Shown here: positions 12,239 through 15,246 of the stretch, piece after piece
Position numbering within the stretch: position 1 is the first letter of the stretch
Layout of the letters: each line of letters starts with the position of its first letter
Assembly: GCA_902489225.1 (NCBI GenBank)
Contig: CABTZA010000026.1
Location: forward strand, 1 to 15,246
Source: an uncultured Collinsella sp.
Lineage (GTDB): Bacteria > Actinomycetota > Coriobacteriia > Coriobacteriales > Coriobacteriaceae
Direction of reading: 5' to 3'
Length of the DNA stretch: 15,246 nt
The notes under the pieces: generated by a model
The model's database searches: none
What the model was told of the DNA's origin: nothing
The model's input: the letters and a program-made list of their open reading frames with translations, nothing else
Translations under genes and position numbers: made by a program

Positions 12239-14977
12239 GTGGCAGACGATATCAACAATAACGAGGATATGGACGAGGCCGGCGATGCCGGTATGCCCGA
12301 TGATCTGAAGCGCCTGCTTGCCCGTGCTGAGCAGGGCGAGGACGGCGACCCGGACGCCTATAACCCCGATGCCGATGATGATGAGGAAGAAGACGACGCT
12401 GAGCTCGAGGAGAGCTTTGGCGAAGTCGATCGCGGCGCCTCGGCCGGCGAGGATATCAACGGCGGCCAGCTCCAGATTTCGGAGTTCGGTCGCGAGATGA
12501 AGCAGTCGTTCATCGAGTATTCGATGTCAGTCATCACGGCGCGCGCCCTGCCGGACGTGCGCGACGGCTTAAAGCCGGTGCACCGCCGCATCCTGTACGC
12601 GATGAACGAGAGCGGCATCTACCCCAACCGCCCACATAAGAAGTCGGCCTGGACGGTCGGCGAAGTTATCGGTAAGTACCATCCGCACGGTGACTTCGCG
12701 GTCTACGAGGCCATGGTTCGCCTGGCGCAGTGGTTCTCCATGCGCACGCCGCTCATCGATGGTCACGGCAACTTCGGTAACATCGACGGCGACGGCGCGG
12801 CGGCCATGCGTTACACCGAGAGCCGCCTGGCAAAGCCCGCCATGGAACTGCTGCGCGACCTGCAGAAGGATACCGTCGACTGGCAGCCCAACTACGACGA
12901 ATCGCTCGCCGAGCCCGTGGCGCTGCCTGCGCGCTTCCCCAACCTGCTGGTTAACGGCAGCCAAGGCATCGCCGTCGGCATGGCCACCAACATCGCCCCG
13001 CATAACCTCACCGAGGCGATCGAGGCCACCTGCTACCTGATCGACAACCCCGACGCCACCGTCGACGAGCTCATGCAGATCATGCCCGGTCCGGACTTCC
13101 CCACCGGTGCCATCATCATGGGCAGTGCCGGCATTAAGCAGAGCTACGAGACCGGTCGCGGCTCCATTACCGTGCGTGCCAAGGCACACGTGGAGTCCAC
13201 CAAGACCGGCCGCAGCCGCTTGGTCTTTACCGAGATTCCCTACATGGTCAACAAGGGCACCCTGCAGGAGAAGATCGCCCAGCTTGTCAACGACAAGCGC
13301 ATCGAGGGCATCTCGGATATGCGCGATGAATCCAACCAGAAGGGCATCCGTCTGGTCATCGAGCTCAAGAAGGGCGTCATTCCGCAGGTCGTGCTCAACA
13401 ACCTGTATAAGTACACCTCGCTGCAGACGACCTTTGGCGCCAACAACCTGGCACTCGTCAACGGCGTTCCCAAATGCCTGAGCCTGCGCGAGATGCTGCA
13501 GCACTACATCGACCACCAGGTCGACGTCGTCACCCGCCGCACCCGCTTCGACCTTAAGAAGGCCCAGGCCCGCGCGCATATCCTCGAGGGCTACCTGATG
13601 GCCCTTGACCATATCGACGAGGTCATCAGCATCATCCGCTCCTCGCAGACCGACTCCGAGGCCAGCAGCCGACTGATCGAACGCTTTGGCTTTACGCCCG
13701 AGCAGACCACGGCCATCCTCGAGATGAAGCTGCGCCGCCTGACCGGCCTGGAGCGCGACAAGATCCAAGAAGAGTTGGACGGCCTGCGCCGCGCCATCGC
13801 CTACTACGAGGACCTGCTGGCGCACGAGGAGAAGATTCTGGGCGTCATCAAGGAAGAGATGCGCGAGATCTCCAAGAAGTTTGGCGACAAGCGCCGTACC
13901 GAAATCAGCCAGGTTGAGAAGGACCTGGATGTCGAGGACCTCATCGCCGACGAGGATATGGTCGTGACCATCACCCACACCGGCTACGTTAAGCGTATCC
14001 CAGTGGCTGCCTACCGTGCCCAGAAGCGCGGTGGCAAGGGCGTGTCGGGCGTCAACCTCAAAGAGGACGACGTTATCGACGAGATGTTCATCGCGTCCAC
14101 GCACGAGTACGTGCTGTTCTTCTCGAGCAAGGGCAAGGTCTATCGCCTGAAGGTGCACGAGCTGCCGGTGGGTACGCGCCAGGCGCGCGGTACCGCGATC
14201 GTCAACCTGCTGCCCTTCGAGGAAGGCGAGAAGATCGCGAGCGTCATCAGCTGCCGCGAGTTCCCGGCCGACGAGTACCTGATGTTTGCCACCAAGAGCG
14301 GCATGGTCAAAAAGACCGTGATGAGCGCATATGACCGCAGCCGTCGCGACGGCCTGATCGCTATCAACCTGCGTGACGACGACGCGCTGCTGAACGTGCG
14401 CCGCGTGCGCGACGGCGACAAGATTATCCTGGCCACCACCGCGGGCAAGGCGATCATGTTCTCCGAGGAGCAGGTGCGCGCCACCGGCCGCGATACCAGC
14501 GGCGTTCGCGGTATCGGTCTGAAGGACGGCGTGAGCGTTCTGGGCATGGAAGTCACTAACGGCAACGGCGATCTATTCGTCATCACCGAGCGCGGCTACG
14601 GCAAGCGCACGCCGGTTGCGGACTACCCGGAGCAGAATCGCGGCGGTCAGGGCGTCTACACCATTCAAATGACCGAGCGCAAGGGCAACCTCGCGGCCAT
14701 GAAGACGGTCGGCCCGCAGCACGAGCTGTTCATCGTGACGGAGGGCGCGACGGTCATTCGCGTCAAGACCGACGAGATCAGCCAGACCGGCCGCGCCACC
14801 CAGGGCGTCAAGATGATGACCGTCGACGACAACGACCGCGTATGCGCTGTCGCCCGCATGACGGCAGCCAAGGAAAAGCCCGAAGGCGAAGCCACAGAAA
14901 ACGGCTCTGCTTCCGAAGAAACCCCTGTCGATCTAGGCGACGGCAACGACATGCCAGAAGATCTCCTAGACGAGTAA
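12239..14977 (+). CDS. gyrA: DNA gyrase subunit A (Phe at quinolone-resistance position 83)
   Basis: The 912-aa protein is the cleavage and DNA-wrapping subunit of gyrase. The core begins at about residue 80 (ISEFGREMKQSFIEYSMSVI). The catalytic tyrosine is Y192 in AMRYTESRLA, equal to E. coli Y122. The C-terminal domain has the GyrA box QKRGGKG, which marks gyrase rather than topoisomerase IV. Before the core lie about 70 extra, very acidic residues (DADDDEEEDDAELEESFGE). The last 35 or so are also acidic. In the resistance-determining region the motif reads HPHGDFAVYEAM: F153 stands where E. coli has S83, and E157 where it has D87. Glu at the latter position is also wild type in other bacteria. 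The start is GTG with AGGAGG 4 nt upstream and 11 bp from gyrB, so the pair is one operon. A terminator follows at 15018-15050. Confidence 0.97.
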   Translation: MADDINNNEDMDEAGDAGMPDDLKRLLARAEQGEDGDPDAYNPDADDDEEEDDAELEESFGEVDRGASAGEDINGGQLQISEFGREMKQSFIEYSMSVITARALPDVRDGLKPVHRRILYAMNESGIYPNRPHKKSAWTVGEVIGKYHPHGDFAVYEAMVRLAQWFSMRTPLIDGHGNFGNIDGDGAAAMRYTESRLAKPAMELLRDLQKDTVDWQPNYDESLAEPVALPARFPNLLVNGSQGIAVGMATNIAPHNLTEAIEATCYLIDNPDATVDELMQIMPGPDFPTGAIIMGSAGIKQSYETGRGSITVRAKAHVESTKTGRSRLVFTEIPYMVNKGTLQEKIAQLVNDKRIEGISDMRDESNQKGIRLVIELKKGVIPQVVLNNLYKYTSLQTTFGANNLALVNGVPKCLSLREMLQHYIDHQVDVVTRRTRFDLKKAQARAHILEGYLMALDHIDEVISIIRSSQTDSEASSRLIERFGFTPEQTTAILEMKLRRLTGLERDKIQEELDGLRRAIAYYEDLLAHEEKILGVIKEEMREISKKFGDKRRTEISQVEKDLDVEDLIADEDMVVTITHTGYVKRIPVAAYRAQKRGGKGVSGVNLKEDDVIDEMFIASTHEYVLFFSSKGKVYRLKVHELPVGTRQARGTAIVNLLPFEEGEKIASVISCREFPADEYLMFATKSGMVKKTVMSAYDRSRRDGLIAINLRDDDALLNVRRVRDGDKIILATTAGKAIMFSEEQVRATGRDTSGVRGIGLKDGVSVLGMEVTNGNGDLFVITERGYGKRTPVADYPEQNRGGQGVYTIQMTERKGNLAAMKTVGPQHELFIVTEGATVIRVKTDEISQTGRATQGVKMMTVDDNDRVCAVARMTAAKEKPEGEATENGSASEETPVDLGDGNDMPEDLLDE

Positions 14978-15017
14978 GAGGCCCTAGCTGGTAGAAAATA
15001 TCAGACCCCATATATCG

Positions 15018-15050
15018 GCGGTCGGCGCACTGCGCGCCGACCGCTTTTTT
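15018..15050 (+). terminator. Rho-independent terminator after gyrA
   Basis: An 11-bp perfect G+C-rich stem GCGGTCGGCGC / GCGCCGACCGC with an ACTGC loop is followed by six T residues. It ends the gyrBA transcript. Confidence 0.93.
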
Positions 15051-15072
15051 GAAAACCTTGGGACCCCATGGT

Positions 15073-15198
15073 CGCTGGGCTGGCGAGGTGGTTTTGGTTT
15101 GTCGCGAGTTCCGCACGCAAAGAAGGCCACTTAATGTGGCCTTCGTCTTGCGCAGGACTGTCCGAGCAGCAAACCAAAACCATCTCGCCAGCCCAGCG
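15073..15198. repeat. 126-bp near-palindrome downstream of gyrA
   Basis: The 29-bp arms at 15073-15101 and 15170-15198 are inverted copies with one mismatch. At the centre GAAGGCCAC (15122-15130) and GTGGCCTTC (15136-15144) form a perfect 9-bp stem around TTAAT. The DNA between arm and centre is partly complementary as well. As RNA it would fold into one long hairpin. No T-run follows on either strand, so it is not a simple terminator. No gene is seen. It may be a small non-autonomous mobile element, a dispersed palindromic repeat or a structured RNA. Confidence 0.8.
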
Positions 15199-15209
15199 GC
15201 CACCCCTCC

Positions 15210-15237
15210 CAAAGATTTTCACAAAAAGTTGTTGACG
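15210..15237 (+). promoter_or_regulatory. Possible -35 region of a strong (rRNA-type) promoter cut by the window edge
   Basis: An A-rich stretch is followed by AAAAAGTTGTTGACG, with the -35-like TTGACG at 15232-15237. This resembles the upstream part of Gram-positive rRNA promoters, and rRNA operons often follow gyrA near origins. The -10 lies beyond the window, so the call is tentative. Confidence 0.4.
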
Positions 15238-15246
15238 GCCCCGTAC

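Noticed and set aside
12569..14158. A 529-codon open frame on the minus strand inside gyrA
   Set aside because: It is a shadow of gyrA with no ribosome-binding site or domain support.
15001..15222. Small minus-strand frames of 73 and 134 codons after gyrA
   Set aside because: They run through the terminator and the near-palindrome, or back into gyrA, and lack ribosome-binding sites and domain similarity.

Overview
This window spans the replication origin of a bacterial chromosome. Gene content and order, high G+C coding sequence, frequent GTG starts and a helicase-loader-type DUF721 gene after recF suggest a high-G+C actinobacterium. An extra ATPase gene between rpmH and dnaA leads me to infer class Coriobacteriia (Collinsella-like). 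The genus is an inference from gene order and protein style, not from a search.

Layout. The left part is read on the minus strand: rpmH - rnpA - yidD - yidC - jag, then a strong terminator, then rsmG, three identical parS centromere sites, and parA running off the left edge. The right part is read on the plus strand: an unnamed GHKL-ATPase / Q-rich / winged-helix gene - dnaA - dnaN - recF - DUF721 (dciA-like) - terminator - gyrB - gyrA - terminator. A 126-bp near-palindrome follows, and the right edge may hold the -35 of an rRNA-type promoter. The two gene sets diverge from a 345-bp A+T-rich gap (3646-3990). A second non-coding block (7084-7321) separates dnaA from dnaN. Both blocks carry TTTTCAACA-type 9-mers that I read as DnaA boxes of this lineage. 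The second also carries a trinucleotide tract (CTA TTA CTA TTA TTA) next to an A+T-rich stretch, which looks like a DnaA-trio/DNA unwinding element.

How the genes work together. DnaA opens oriC, DnaN clamps the polymerase, RecF helps gap repair, the DUF721 protein probably loads the replicative helicase, and GyrAB relieves supercoils. ParA acts with a ParB that must lie off the window and with the parS sites to segregate new origins. The minus-strand cluster makes ribosomal protein L34, the RNase P protein, membrane-protein insertion factors (YidD, YidC), an RNA-binding Jag/KhpB protein and the 16S rRNA methylase RsmG.

Most noteworthy points: the uncharacterised ATPase-wHTH gene 15 bp upstream of dnaA; an apparent matched divergence of the DnaA recognition helix (NHSTV for DHTTV) and of the DnaA boxes; three parS sites spaced exactly 39 bp plus a near-parS inside the dnaA coding sequence; and a Phe at the GyrA position equivalent to E. 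coli Ser83, a known quinolone-resistance position.
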